The notes under the pieces are model-generated. The model made no database searches and had not been told where the DNA came from. It saw only the letters and a program-made list of their open reading frames with translations. From an uncultured Mycobacterium sp. (GTDB lineage: Bacteria; Actinomycetota; Actinomycetes; Mycobacteriales; Mycobacteriaceae), in assembly GCA_900078375.1 (NCBI GenBank), contig FLQS01000042.1:1-47441 (forward strand): a stretch of 47,441 nt of DNA. Direction: 5' to 3'. Both the position numbers and the translations under genes were made by a program. Shown piece after piece: positions 7,916 to 16,849 of the stretch. The first letter of the stretch is position 1; the number at the start of each line of letters is the position of its first letter.

Positions 7916-9600
7916 GATCCCGGCATCACCCCGTCTGGTGTGACGATCTGGACCGGCGGCAGACCGGCGATGATGGCACCCATGTTCTGTAGCGCGGGAT
8001 TGGTCGGGCTGTCCCAGTAGGCGCTGTGGGCGGCGACGTCGCCGATGATGCCGGTCGGATCCCAGCTCGGGCCGGGGTTGGCGAACAGTCGGGTCGCACC
8101 GAAGTCCCGACCGAAGGGATCGGGGCCCAGGCTCGTATCGGTCGCGAGGGTGATGATGTCGTTGCTGGCCGTCATGGAATACACCTGGGCGCCCGCGTCG
8201 AGATGGAGATCGCCCGCATGCTTCACCAGCATGCCAGGACTGCCGACGCCGATGACGTTGTCGGCGGCAAGGTGATTGCCGCCGCTGGCCGCACCACCCA
8301 CCAGCGTCGAGCCGTAGCTGTGCCCGATCACCGTGTCAATCGCAGCCGGACCGTTGTGGGAAGCGTGCATGCCGTTGAGGTAGGTGTCGAGCGCCGCGCC
8401 ACCGGTGACTGCCCGGTCCTGGAACGCCGCTTCGGTGAGATCCATCGGCCGGTCGTATCCCATCCACGTCGTGACGGAGACATCGTTGGCGGACAAGCTC
8501 GGGTCGGCCAATAGGGTCGACCGGAACATCGCCTCCGACTTGCCGTTGCTGCCTTGGAAGGCGGCCATGTCCTGGCCGGTGCCGGGAACCAGAATCGCGT
8601 TGCGGCTGGCGATATCTGGGTTGCCGACCGACACCGCAGCGTGCCCCTGGTCGTCGATGAAGCCGAGCATCCGCGGGACCTTGCCGAGCGGATCGTTGTT
8701 GTTCGGGTCGGTCGACGGATGCAGTGAATTCTGCACGGCCTTATAGCCGTCCATACTGTGGCGTGCCGCGAGGAGTTGCGACCCCAGCCTGGTGAGTTCG
8801 TTGCCGGTCTCGTTGGTCTTGTCCCCCATGTACACCTGGCGGGCCAGATCATCGTAGCGGCGTTGCATCTGGTCGATGTTGTTCTGGGTGGTCTTGATCA
8901 GCTCACCGAGGTGCTGCTGGTTGTACCTGTCCCGGTCGACGAACGGCATGCCCGGGTGATTGCCGATGCTGTGGTCGCGGCTGTAGAGAAAGTCCTTGTC
9001 CTCCTGGGACAACTTGTCCCACAGGTCACGAAACTGCTTGGGGTCCTCGGGAAGTGACTGACTGAGCGCCCGCTGAAGCTCGGGGTCGTTGGCGTGCAGC
9101 GACGGCGGGATGGGCGTCTTGCCGCCAGCCATGTTGATAGCGTTGGCCAGAGCCATGTCGACGAGATTGGCTTCGGCCACAATCTTGTTCAGCCGCGGCT
9201 GGAGCTGCGCCTGTTTGAGTTCAGCCTCCATCGGATTGCGAATCTTCGGGCCGGGCACCACCGTGCCCGACACCGGATCGATCTCCATCCCCAACGCTTC
9301 AGCGTCGGCCTTCACACTGGCCAGCTCCGACTTGATCTTTTCGATGTTGTCCGCGGCGCCGCGGGCCGCGTTCGCCACCGCGATCGCTTCGTTGCCGTGC
9401 GAGTCCAAATCCTTACGGGTCTGCCCGATAGCCTCCTTCGCGGCTTCAGCGGACTCCCCACCCCAACTGGTCAGCGCCGGCAGCGTCGCCAAACCGTCAG
9501 CGGCATCGAAAGCCGCCTGCGCACGACTGGTGGCGGCATGAAAGACCTCACGGACATCGCCGGCATTCCAGCGCTCAATGTCGGCGACGGTCAAGGCCAC
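7912..9600 (-). CDS. Alpha/beta hydrolase (DUF1023 family) with WXG100-like N-terminal region
   Basis: A 562-aa protein. The helical N-terminus (residues 1-160) contains TSWGGESAEAAKEAIG, resembling a WXG100-like hairpin. The C-terminal DUF1023 alpha/beta-hydrolase domain (about 300-545) has the nucleophile elbow GHSYG at 426-430 (Ser428) and ends near a His region (DVAAHSAYW). The GTG start at 9600 lies 6 nt after the stop of the WXG100-like gene. The context suggests an enzyme exported or acting with an ESX-type partner. The substrate is unknown; a lipid or peptide ester is possible. Overlaps the lipoprotein gene by 4 nt. Confidence 0.85.
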   Translation of the reverse strand: MALTVADIERWNAGDVREVFHAATSRAQAAFDAADGLATLPALTSWGGESAEAAKEAIGQTRKDLDSHGNEAIAVANAARGAADNIEKIKSELASVKADAEALGMEIDPVSGTVVPGPKIRNPMEAELKQAQLQPRLNKIVAEANLVDMALANAINMAGGKTPIPPSLHANDPELQRALSQSLPEDPKQFRDLWDKLSQEDKDFLYSRDHSIGNHPGMPFVDRDRYNQQHLGELIKTTQNNIDQMQRRYDDLARQVYMGDKTNETGNELTRLGSQLLAARHSMDGYKAVQNSLHPSTDPNNNDPLGKVPRMLGFIDDQGHAAVSVGNPDIASRNAILVPGTGQDMAAFQGSNGKSEAMFRSTLLADPSLSANDVSVTTWMGYDRPMDLTEAAFQDRAVTGGAALDTYLNGMHASHNGPAAIDTVIGHSYGSTLVGGAASGGNHLAADNVIGVGSPGMLVKHAGDLHLDAGAQVYSMTASNDIITLATDTSLGPDPFGRDFGATRLFANPGPSWDPTGIIGDVAAHSAYWDSPTNPALQNMGAIIAGLPPVQIVTPDGVMPGS

Positions 9601-9606
9601 GACGGC

Positions 9607-9936
9607 TCAAAGATCGGTCTGGCTGGCGATCGCGTTCGCCGCCCGCGCCGGTTGTTGCAGTGCTTGGCTGTTGCGCTGCTCCATCTCGGCGAAGCCCTGG
9701 GCGCTGGTGTGCAGCCCCTGGGCGTGATCACTCAACCGGGTCACCAGGCCGGCGGTGGTGGCCAGCCACTGCTCCGACAGTGCGGTCATCGCCAGAGCGG
9801 ATGCCCCCTGCCAGCCGGCCTGGGCGGCATCGATGCGGCTCGCCGCAGCCGCATGCTGGGCGGCCACGTCCTCGCCGTGATTGGTGACCGCGACTCCCGA
9901 CGCGGCCAGATCTTCGATATTGACCCGAAGCGACAT
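9607..9936 (-). CDS. WXG100-like (ESX-type) small helical protein
   Basis: 109 aa, predicted helical hairpin with WQG at residues 42-44 in the turn, as in the WXG100/EsxA-like superfamily. The helices (HGEDVAAQHAAAASRIDA and ALSEQWLATTAGLVTRL) are amphipathic and Ala-rich. It is the first gene of the operon with the DUF1023 hydrolase and lipoprotein. Family members dimerise and are often secreted by type VII systems. There is no obvious Y-x-x-x-D/E export motif, so secretion is uncertain and it may only act as a partner of the hydrolase's N-terminal region. Confidence 0.8.
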   Translation of the reverse strand: MSLRVNIEDLAASGVAVTNHGEDVAAQHAAAASRIDAAQAGWQGASALAMTALSEQWLATTAGLVTRLSDHAQGLHTSAQGFAEMEQRNSQALQQPARAANAIASQTDL

Positions 9937-10088
9937 CTCAACCCCCTCAGACCTGGTGATTCATGGATACCAGCAAAGGCGACGACGACGCCAGTCACCT
10001 TTGGCCGTTTCGAGCTCGGATCTGCGGATTCAGGCGCTAGAGTCCGTGCCGAACCCGCCCTTGTGGCGGTCGACGGGGAGGGTAGGTC

Positions 10089-11498
10089 ATGACGACGAGC
10101 GAACAACCCAGGACCAGACGCCGGGGTGTCATGCAGGTCCTCACCGACGTGTCGGTCCGGTATGTCGAACGCCTGATGCCCGATCCGTATCTGTTCGCGG
10201 TCATCCTCACCATCATCGTCGCCGCGCTGGTCGCGTTTCTGGTGAAGGACGCCACGCCCAGCGGCATGCTCAAGGCGTGGTACAGCGGGGTGTGGGGATC
10301 GCAGAACATCTTCACGTTCGCGTTCCAGATGGTGCTGATCCTGGTGACGGGCTACACGCTGGCCGAGGCGCCGGTCATCAAACGCGCGATCGTCACCATC
10401 GCCAGCAAGCCGAACAATCAAGTCCAGGCGGCCCTGCTCTGTTTCGGGGTGAGCGCTGCCCTGCACCTGCTGAACTGGGGGCTCGGGCTGGTCGCCGGTG
10501 CCTTGGTCGCGCGGCAGATCGCCAAGCGGCTGACCGACGTGCACTTCGGCTACCTCATCGCCGCGTCGTTCATGGGCTTCGTGGTGTGGACACAGGGCCT
10601 TTCGTCGTCGATCGCGCTGGCGAACACCGACGGCAGCAGCCCAATCAACGTGATCCACAAGATAACTGGCATGACGGTGCCCCTGTCGGACACCATCTTC
10701 CAGCCGTACAGCTGGCTGTCGGTGATCGTCGTGCTGGCGGTGCTGGCGCTGGCGATCTGGCGGATGGCGCCGACGCAGAGCCTTGCTCCCGACCCCGCGA
10801 TCTTCGAGGAAGACGAGCAGCCGCCGATTGAACCTGAGGGCAAGAAGTCGTTCGCCGAATGGCTGGAAAACCTGTGGATCCTCAACGTCCTCATCTTCGT
10901 TGCGGGCATTGCCTACTTCTGGGTCAGTGGGTTCGCGCTGAACATCGCCTCGATGATCATGTTGTTGACGATCACCAGTGCGTTGCTGCACCGCACCCCG
11001 ATCCGGTTCATTCGGGCGTTCACCGGCGCGGCGAAGGTGTCGGGTCCGCTGCTGCTGCAGTATCCGTTGTACGGCGGGCTGATCGGCCTGCTGGGTTACC
11101 AAGCCACCAAGGACATCAAGCCGCTGCAGACGCTGCTGGCCGAGGCGCTGGTGCACGGCGCGTCGGAGTACACGCTGCCGTTCTTCACGTTTGTCGGCTC
11201 GGTGATCATCAGCTTGTTCGTGCCCTCCGGTGGTGGGCACTGGGCCGTGCAGGGCCCGATCGCGGTCGACTCGGCGCTGGCGCTCGGTCAGCACTCGCCG
11301 GGCTATCTCGGGCTGATCTCCATGGCGGTCGCCGTCGGCGAGGGGGTGGCGAACATGATCCAGCCGTTCTGGCTGCTACCCCTGCTGGCGATCGCGAAGC
11401 TCAATGTCCGTCAGGTGATGGGCTTTACGATCGTCGCATTCCTGATCGGGTTCGTGGTACTGGGTACGACGATGCTGGTCGCGCCGCACGTGATTTGA
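10089..11498 (+). CDS. atoE: Short-chain fatty acid transporter (AtoE family)
   Basis: A 469-aa integral membrane protein with about 11-12 helices, matching the SCFA_trans/AtoE family along its length. The opening RYVERLMPDPYLFAVILTI and later segments (LNWGLGLVAGALVARQIAKR; VPSGGGHWAVQGPI) are characteristic. AtoE-type proteins move acetoacetate, butyrate or related short-chain acids across the inner membrane. GGAGGG-like bases lie about 8 nt before the ATG. No ato catabolic genes are next to it, so the actual substrate is uncertain. The downstream gene starts 39 nt later and could be co-transcribed. Confidence 0.85.
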   Translation: MTTSEQPRTRRRGVMQVLTDVSVRYVERLMPDPYLFAVILTIIVAALVAFLVKDATPSGMLKAWYSGVWGSQNIFTFAFQMVLILVTGYTLAEAPVIKRAIVTIASKPNNQVQAALLCFGVSAALHLLNWGLGLVAGALVARQIAKRLTDVHFGYLIAASFMGFVVWTQGLSSSIALANTDGSSPINVIHKITGMTVPLSDTIFQPYSWLSVIVVLAVLALAIWRMAPTQSLAPDPAIFEEDEQPPIEPEGKKSFAEWLENLWILNVLIFVAGIAYFWVSGFALNIASMIMLLTITSALLHRTPIRFIRAFTGAAKVSGPLLLQYPLYGGLIGLLGYQATKDIKPLQTLLAEALVHGASEYTLPFFTFVGSVIISLFVPSGGGHWAVQGPIAVDSALALGQHSPGYLGLISMAVAVGEGVANMIQPFWLLPLLAIAKLNVRQVMGFTIVAFLIGFVVLGTTMLVAPHVI

Positions 11499-11537
11499 CG
11501 GTGGCTGATTGTCGGGAGGGACGGTGACACTGTCGAG

Positions 11538-13403
11538 ATGACGAGCGAGCTGATCAAGGGGTTCGAACACTGGTTGGCCGAAGGTCTGGCACCCGATGTC
11601 AGCGCCTTCGCCAGCCACGCCCAGTCGTTCCTGGAGTGGCGCGGGGATGCACAGGTCCAGACCATCGGAGAGGGCGACATCCGCGCGTTCCTGCTCGAAT
11701 GGTGCCCACGGCACCTGAGCATGCCAGCCGAGCAGTCAAGGGAGGTGTGCGACGCCGTCGGGGAATTCCTCCGCTATCTGGGTGAGATGGGACGCCTGCG
11801 CGGCGGCCCTGAGCCCGGCCGGAAGCTCGCCACGCTGGCCGTCAGTCTCGCCGATGCGATGCAGACAAAGATGGCCGACCCGGCCAACTACGGCATGGCC
11901 AAGTCCCTCTTCGCCGGCATCGACGGTGCCGAGGACATGACCGAACAGGAACTGCTCGCCGCTATGCAACGGCGTGTCGACGAACACAACGCACTACCTT
12001 TCGAACAGCGGAAGGCGCTGACCGACCACGTCTTCGACCGGGCGCCGAGCACCGTGGAGCTGCCCTTCCTGCACGTCCCGCCGCCCGAAGCAGACGTGAT
12101 GGCCGTAGCGGCCGGGGCGGCAATGCCCGCCAAAGTGCGGGCATTACACGACTATCTCGGCGAGAAGGGCATGGCGCTCACACCGAAGGGCAACCTCAAA
12201 CTGGCAGACGGGCGCGCGCTGGTCGACCTACTGGACACCGGCGACGACTTCGAGACGACGATCGGTGAGAAGACCTTCAAGACGCAGTCGACGACTCACC
12301 TGCGTCAGCTGATGTACCTACTTGTGCTCTTTCAGGAATCGGGTGCCGTGCGGCACGCCGGCAACCGGCTCGTCCCGGTCAAGGCGTGGTCGCGGAAATC
12401 CCCGGTTGCCAAGGCCACCAGCTTATTCCAGACAGTGATCGAGTTCGGCGTGTTGTCCATGATGGGGCCACGGATGACGTTCTATGACGACCTACACGGT
12501 CTGCTCGACGAGGGCGTTGTGCTGTGGCTGGCCGGGCTGCTGGCGCCGGGCGCAAGCACGGGGTTCGATGACATCGCCGATCTGAACGAACGTATCGTGC
12601 GCAGCCAGTTCAGCAGCGAAGAGGTCAGCTACTACCTATCGGAGCAGCACCTGGCCGAGGATCTCAGCCGCATCCTGGACATGCTGGACGCTACCGGCGC
12701 GATCGCGTGGACAGACCGGGGGGAGTCGATCTCCCGGTGGGGCCGGGTGTACTGGACGGGCGGCGCCATCACCATGACGGCCTTCGGCCGTCACATTCTG
12801 CCGAACTATTTACCGGACGCGGGGATCACGCTGCGCACCGTGCCCGACCTCACCGAGGCGAGCGTGACTGAGCTGATTTCTGCTTTGGATTCTCAGCTCG
12901 CGGAACAGCATTCGGCCATACTGGCCGCTTGGCAGCCGTCGCTGCCGGCGTTCGAACGCGCCGCGCTGGTGGCCGACGTGGTCGCCGAGGCCGACGACGC
13001 GGGAACTCGGCTCGTCGGGATGCGCCTGCTCGGCATGTTCGATCCCGAAGCAGCTGAACCGCATATGCGGCAACTGCTGGATACCGCGGCGGCCGGGCAC
13101 GCGGCCATGTGGCTGATCGACCATGGCCTGGCCGACGGCGACACCGTCGGGGCATTCATCACCCCGGCGGTGGTTATCGATATCTTGTCGTTGCTTCTTG
13201 ACCACCCGGATGCGCTGTGTGCACAGTTCCTCAGCGGCCATAACCCCGAGGGCCTCATCGACCTCTTCTGGCGGCATCCGGCCCCCGAGACGGTGGCGGT
13301 GCTCGACGTTTTGGGCCGGTACCTGCCCGACCGAGCACTGGCCAAGCAGGCGCGCAAGGCGGCGATCAAGCACCGGAGTTGGATGGCCAACAACGGACAC
13401 TGA
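11538..13403 (+). CDS. Conserved hypothetical protein, 621 aa
   Basis: A soluble protein with no signal peptide or TM segment. The N-terminal about 90 residues (LEWRGDAQVQTIGEGDIRAF onward) are a small helical unit resembling the SAM-like N-domain of tyrosine recombinases, but no catalytic domain follows. The middle contains winged-helix-like stretches (RILDMLDATGAIAWTDRG, then WTGGAITMTAFGR). The C-terminal 150 residues look like HEAT-type helical pairs (AAEPHMRQLLDTAAAGHAAMW). I do not recognise the family. It sits between the fatty-acid transporter and htpG. Coding potential is strong and the length is fully open. Confidence 0.75.
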   Translation: MTSELIKGFEHWLAEGLAPDVSAFASHAQSFLEWRGDAQVQTIGEGDIRAFLLEWCPRHLSMPAEQSREVCDAVGEFLRYLGEMGRLRGGPEPGRKLATLAVSLADAMQTKMADPANYGMAKSLFAGIDGAEDMTEQELLAAMQRRVDEHNALPFEQRKALTDHVFDRAPSTVELPFLHVPPPEADVMAVAAGAAMPAKVRALHDYLGEKGMALTPKGNLKLADGRALVDLLDTGDDFETTIGEKTFKTQSTTHLRQLMYLLVLFQESGAVRHAGNRLVPVKAWSRKSPVAKATSLFQTVIEFGVLSMMGPRMTFYDDLHGLLDEGVVLWLAGLLAPGASTGFDDIADLNERIVRSQFSSEEVSYYLSEQHLAEDLSRILDMLDATGAIAWTDRGESISRWGRVYWTGGAITMTAFGRHILPNYLPDAGITLRTVPDLTEASVTELISALDSQLAEQHSAILAAWQPSLPAFERAALVADVVAEADDAGTRLVGMRLLGMFDPEAAEPHMRQLLDTAAAGHAAMWLIDHGLADGDTVGAFITPAVVIDILSLLLDHPDALCAQFLSGHNPEGLIDLFWRHPAPETVAVLDVLGRYLPDRALAKQARKAAIKHRSWMANNGH

Positions 13404-13490
13404 GGGCTGCTGACCGGTGTGTCGGAGCCCTGCGGAAGGTCGCTATCATCCTGCCGGCACCAATCGTCGTCCATCCCGATCGGATTAACC

Positions 13491-15422
13491 ATGACTGAAC
13501 ACGTAGAACAGCTGGAGTTTCAGGCCGAGGCCCGCCAGTTGCTCGATCTGATGGTCCACTCCGTGTACTCCAACAAGGATTCATTTCTGCGGGAGTTGAT
13601 TTCGAACGCCTCCGACGCGCTGGACAAGCTTCGCCTCGAAGCGTTCCGGGACAAGGACCTCGATGTCGACACCTCCGATCTGCACATCGAGATCGACGTC
13701 GACAAAGCCGCCCGCACGCTGGCGATCCGCGACAACGGAATCGGGATGACCCGCGACGAGGTGGTCGGCCTGATCGGCACGCTGGCCAAATCCGGCACTG
13801 CCGAACTGCGTCAGCAACTCAAGGAGGCCCAGAATGCGGCCGCCTCCGAGGAGCTGATCGGCCAGTTCGGGATCGGCTTCTACTCGTCCTTCATGGTGGC
13901 CGACAAGGTGGAACTGCTCACCCGCAAGGCCGGTGAGAGCTCGGCAACCCGGTGGGAATCGAGCGGCGAGGGCACCTACACGGTGGCCGCCGTCGACGAC
14001 GCGCCGCAGGGCACGTCGGTCACCTTGCACCTCAAGCCCGAGGACTCCGAGGACGAGCTGCACGACTACACCGCCGAATGGAAGATCCGGGCGCTGGTCA
14101 AGCAGTACTCGGACTTCATCGCCTGGCCCATCCGAATGCAGGTCGAGCGACGCAGCCCGGCGATCGAAGACGGTGGAGACGAGGTGGTCACCGTCGAAGC
14201 CGAGACCGTCAACTCGATGAAGGCGTTGTGGTCCCGTTCCAAAGACGACGTTTCCGACGAGGAATACGCGGAGTTCTACAAGCACATTGCGCACGCCTGG
14301 GACAACCCGCTGGAAGTCATCCCGATGAAGGCCGAAGGCACCTTCGAATACCAGGCGCTGCTGTTCATCCCGACGCACGCCCCATTCGACCTGTTCAACT
14401 CCGACACGCGGGTGGGCGTGCAGCTGTATGTCCGGCGGGTGTTCATCATGGCTGACTGTGAGGAGCTGCTGCCGCCGTACCTGCGGTTCGTCAAGGGCGT
14501 TGTCGACGCGGCGGACATGTCGCTCAACGTCTCTCGCGAGATCCTGCAGCAGGATCGTCAGATCAAGGCGATCCGCCGCCGTCTCACCAAGAGGGTGCTC
14601 TCGACCATCAAGGAGATGCAGGCCGAGCGGCCTGCGGACTACCGCACCTTCTGGGTGCAGTTCGGCCGCGTCCTCAAGGAGGGACTGCTCTCCGACGCCG
14701 ATAACAAGGACACCTTGCTGGCGGTGTCGTCGTTCGCCTCGACGCACCGCGAAGATGAGTCCACCACGCTGGCCGACTACGTCGCCCGGATGAAGGACGG
14801 TCAGGAGCAGATCTTCTACGCCACGGGTGCATCGCGTCAGCAGCTGCTGAGCTCACCGCACTTGGAGGCGTTCAAGGCCAAGGGCTTTGAGGTGCTGCTG
14901 CTCACCGACCCGGTCGACGAGGTCTGGGTGGACATGGTGTCGGAGTTCGACGGTAAGCGGCTGCAGTCCGTCGCCAAGGGTGAGGTCGACCTCGACTCCG
15001 AGGAGGACAAGGCTGCCGCTTCGGATGACCGCTCGGAGCAGCAGAAGGAGTTTGCCGATCTGCTCGGCTGGCTTCAGGAAACCCTGTCCGAGCACGTCAA
15101 GGAGGCGCGGTTGTCCTCCCGGCTGACCGCGTCGCCGGCCTGCCTGATCACCGATAGTTTCGGCCTCACACCCGCGCTCGCGCGCATGTTGCAGGCCTCC
15201 GGGCAAGCCGTCCCCACCGAGAAACGCATCCTCGAACTCAATCCGGATCATCCGCTGATCGCCGGGCTGCGCGAGGCGTTCACCAGCCGTGGCGGCGACG
15301 ATGCGCTGGCCGAGACTGCCGAATTGCTCTACGGCACAGCACTTCTGGCCGAGGGCGGCACTCTGGAAGATCCGGCGAAGTTCGCGGGGCTGCTGGCAGA
15401 ACGGTTGGCGCGAACCGTTTAG
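13491..15422 (+). CDS. htpG: Molecular chaperone HtpG (bacterial Hsp90)
   Basis: 643 aa, normal length. GHKL ATP-binding motifs: RELISNASDALDK at residues 34-46, DNGIGM at 81-86, GQFGIGFYS at 124-132. The middle-domain arginine region SLNVSREILQQD follows. It is an ATP-driven cytosolic dimeric chaperone that remodels client proteins, often with DnaK. The frame is open from 13419, but the ATG at 13491 gives the conserved start MTEHVEQLEFQAEARQLLDLM... and is preferred. No HAIR or CIRCE heat-shock operator is obvious upstream. Confidence 0.97.
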   Translation: MTEHVEQLEFQAEARQLLDLMVHSVYSNKDSFLRELISNASDALDKLRLEAFRDKDLDVDTSDLHIEIDVDKAARTLAIRDNGIGMTRDEVVGLIGTLAKSGTAELRQQLKEAQNAAASEELIGQFGIGFYSSFMVADKVELLTRKAGESSATRWESSGEGTYTVAAVDDAPQGTSVTLHLKPEDSEDELHDYTAEWKIRALVKQYSDFIAWPIRMQVERRSPAIEDGGDEVVTVEAETVNSMKALWSRSKDDVSDEEYAEFYKHIAHAWDNPLEVIPMKAEGTFEYQALLFIPTHAPFDLFNSDTRVGVQLYVRRVFIMADCEELLPPYLRFVKGVVDAADMSLNVSREILQQDRQIKAIRRRLTKRVLSTIKEMQAERPADYRTFWVQFGRVLKEGLLSDADNKDTLLAVSSFASTHREDESTTLADYVARMKDGQEQIFYATGASRQQLLSSPHLEAFKAKGFEVLLLTDPVDEVWVDMVSEFDGKRLQSVAKGEVDLDSEEDKAAASDDRSEQQKEFADLLGWLQETLSEHVKEARLSSRLTASPACLITDSFGLTPALARMLQASGQAVPTEKRILELNPDHPLIAGLREAFTSRGGDDALAETAELLYGTALLAEGGTLEDPAKFAGLLAERLARTV

Positions 15423-15461
15423 GGGATCGGGCGCGAGCCTACGTTGAGGTTGCCCGCGCGG

Positions 15462-15518
15462 CGAGCGTGCGGGTTACGTACACCGGCGTCGGCGTGTCGG
15501 CGCGGACACGCACGCTCG
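15462..15518. terminator. Nested inverted repeat between convergent genes (possible terminator)
   Basis: CGAGCGTGCG at 15462-15471 pairs exactly with CGCACGCTCG at 15509-15518. Inside it, CGTGTC (15493-15498) pairs with GACACG (15505-15510). It lies between the stops of htpG and the convergent DUF4873 gene. There is no T-tract, as is usual for mycobacterial terminators. Confidence 0.4.
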
Positions 15519-15535
15519 ACGAATACACGGCTGAC

Positions 15536-15826
15536 TCATGCTGGCAGCAGGTCGTACGGTGGCGGACCGACGCCGCTGACCATCAGTTGGCCGGAGGGGA
15601 TTTTCTCGACGAGCCGCACTGCGGCGCTGCGGTCTCCGATCCGCAGCTGAGCCTTCGCGCCCGCCTCTAGGTCCTCGGGCGCCCCATAGGCGAGGCCCTG
15701 CCAGTGGTATTGCCCGTCGATCGGACTGAGGTGACCGGCGAGGCGGACCCGGATTTGGTAGCGCACGCTCGCCACGTCCAGTTCGGCTGTGCCGTCGAAG
15801 ACACCGTTCTCGTCGACCGTGGTCAC
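15536..15826 (-). CDS. DUF4873 domain-containing protein
   Basis: A 96-aa protein reading MTTVDENGVFDGTAELDV from a GTG that overlaps the upstream stop by 4 nt (GTGA). The DUF4873 beta-rich domain is recognisable from the YQIRVRLAGHLSPIDGQYHW core and the RSAAVRLVEKIP tail. The domain is often a C-terminal appendage of flavin monooxygenases in mycobacteria; here it stands alone and is translationally coupled to a diiron oxygenase, suggesting an accessory role to that enzyme. A longer frame to 16249 is open but its upstream part is an Arg/Pro-rich shadow of the oxygenase gene. Confidence 0.85.
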   Translation of the reverse strand: MTTVDENGVFDGTAELDVASVRYQIRVRLAGHLSPIDGQYHWQGLAYGAPEDLEAGAKAQLRIGDRSAAVRLVEKIPSGQLMVSGVGPPPYDLLPA

Positions 15827-16746
15827 AGGAAATTGGTCCGCTTCCACAGGCGCCGGCTGATTCGGTTCATCAGCCCGATCTCTTCGAGGAATGCCGCCAG
15901 CGGCGCGAATCCGGTGCGCGTCGTCTGGTGAAAGTTCGGATTGCTGCGAGCCTGCCGGCGGGCCTCCCGGCCGTCGAGCCCGGCCCGTCGGTACACCGCG
16001 CGGTTGGTGAACAGGTAGCGGTAGAACGGCCCGCCGGCACCGTGAATCGTGGCGAGCAGGATCCGGTTGCGCCGCCGCATCATCGGGACGTCCCGGCGCG
16101 CACCGTCGCGGGCGAACTGGATGTGGCGCGCCTCCTCGGTGACATGGATTCGCATGACGCGGCGCACGATCGGCTGCAACTCGGGATCGTCGAGGATCAG
16201 CCGTTGCAGCGCGTCGAAGATCTCCTCCCCGACGAGTGCGGCGATCCACAGCACCGACTTCTGGAACATCAACGGCAGCGTGTTAATGATCATTCGCTGA
16301 ATGCGACTGGGCTGGAACGGTTTTCCATCGACAGCCTTGATGGTGCGGCCGAACATCACCATGTGGCGGGTTTCGTCACCGAGTTCGGTGAGCGAGTAGT
16401 GGGTCGAGGCCGAGGTGACGTCGGCATGCATGAGACCGCGAAGCAGCGCCTGATTGAGGATGTTCTCGAACCACACTCCGGCCGACAACAGGTTGATGAA
16501 TTCCTGGCGGGACAGCTCGATCTGCTGGTCGCGGGTCATGTCCCCCCACATCGGGGTGCCGTACAGCGACACCACCCGCGGTGGCAGGAAGAACTTGTCG
16601 GGCACGACCGGTGATTCCCAGTCGATGTCGACGACGGGCGCATACGACTTTTTGGCGGACCCTTTGAGCAGCCGATCGGAGAACTCCTCCCGGCTGGGTG
16701 ACGTCGCCGTCCTGGTCGAAGGAGCCTTCGAAACCACTGCAGCCAT
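15823..16746 (-). CDS. AurF-type diiron oxygenase
   Basis: 307 aa. Conserved carboxylate/His ligands are in place: FEN (E94), ELGDETRH (121-128), GEE (173-175) and HVTEEARH (201-208). They match the AurF/p-aminobenzoate N-oxygenase-like family (PF11583), which uses a diiron centre to oxidise amines or other substrates. The start at 16746 has a strong AGGAGG 6 nt upstream; the longer frame from 16800 lacks one. It overlaps the DUF4873 gene and is divergent from a TetR gene. An inverted repeat in the gap suggests TetR control. The substrate is unknown. Confidence 0.88.
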   Translation of the reverse strand: MAAVVSKAPSTRTATSPSREEFSDRLLKGSAKKSYAPVVDIDWESPVVPDKFFLPPRVVSLYGTPMWGDMTRDQQIELSRQEFINLLSAGVWFENILNQALLRGLMHADVTSASTHYSLTELGDETRHMVMFGRTIKAVDGKPFQPSRIQRMIINTLPLMFQKSVLWIAALVGEEIFDALQRLILDDPELQPIVRRVMRIHVTEEARHIQFARDGARRDVPMMRRRNRILLATIHGAGGPFYRYLFTNRAVYRRAGLDGREARRQARSNPNFHQTTRTGFAPLAAFLEEIGLMNRISRRLWKRTNFL

Positions 16747-16793
16747 GGAAAGCCTCCTGCTAGTCGCGAGTGTCCTGAGCGCTGTGGACTGAA

Positions 16794-16818
16794 GATACAT
16801 TCGCCGTCTGTTTGTATC
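16794..16818. promoter_or_regulatory. Inverted repeat, candidate TetR operator
   Basis: GATACA at 16794-16799 and TGTATC at 16813-16818, 13-bp spacer, centred between the divergent oxygenase and TetR genes. Only 6-bp arms, so moderate support. A TACACT box at 16838-16843 lies six bases before the TetR ATG, the same leaderless geometry seen for the TetR at 1888. Confidence 0.45.
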
Positions 16819-16849
16819 AATAGTTCATCGCAAGCTTTACACTGCACCG

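Noticed and set aside
9786..11294. 502-aa minus-strand frame
   Set aside because: Shadow of the AtoE transporter; composition is Arg/Gln-rich and has no domain.
13581..14747. 388-aa minus-strand frame over htpG
   Set aside because: Antisense of the HtpG gene, no independent signal.
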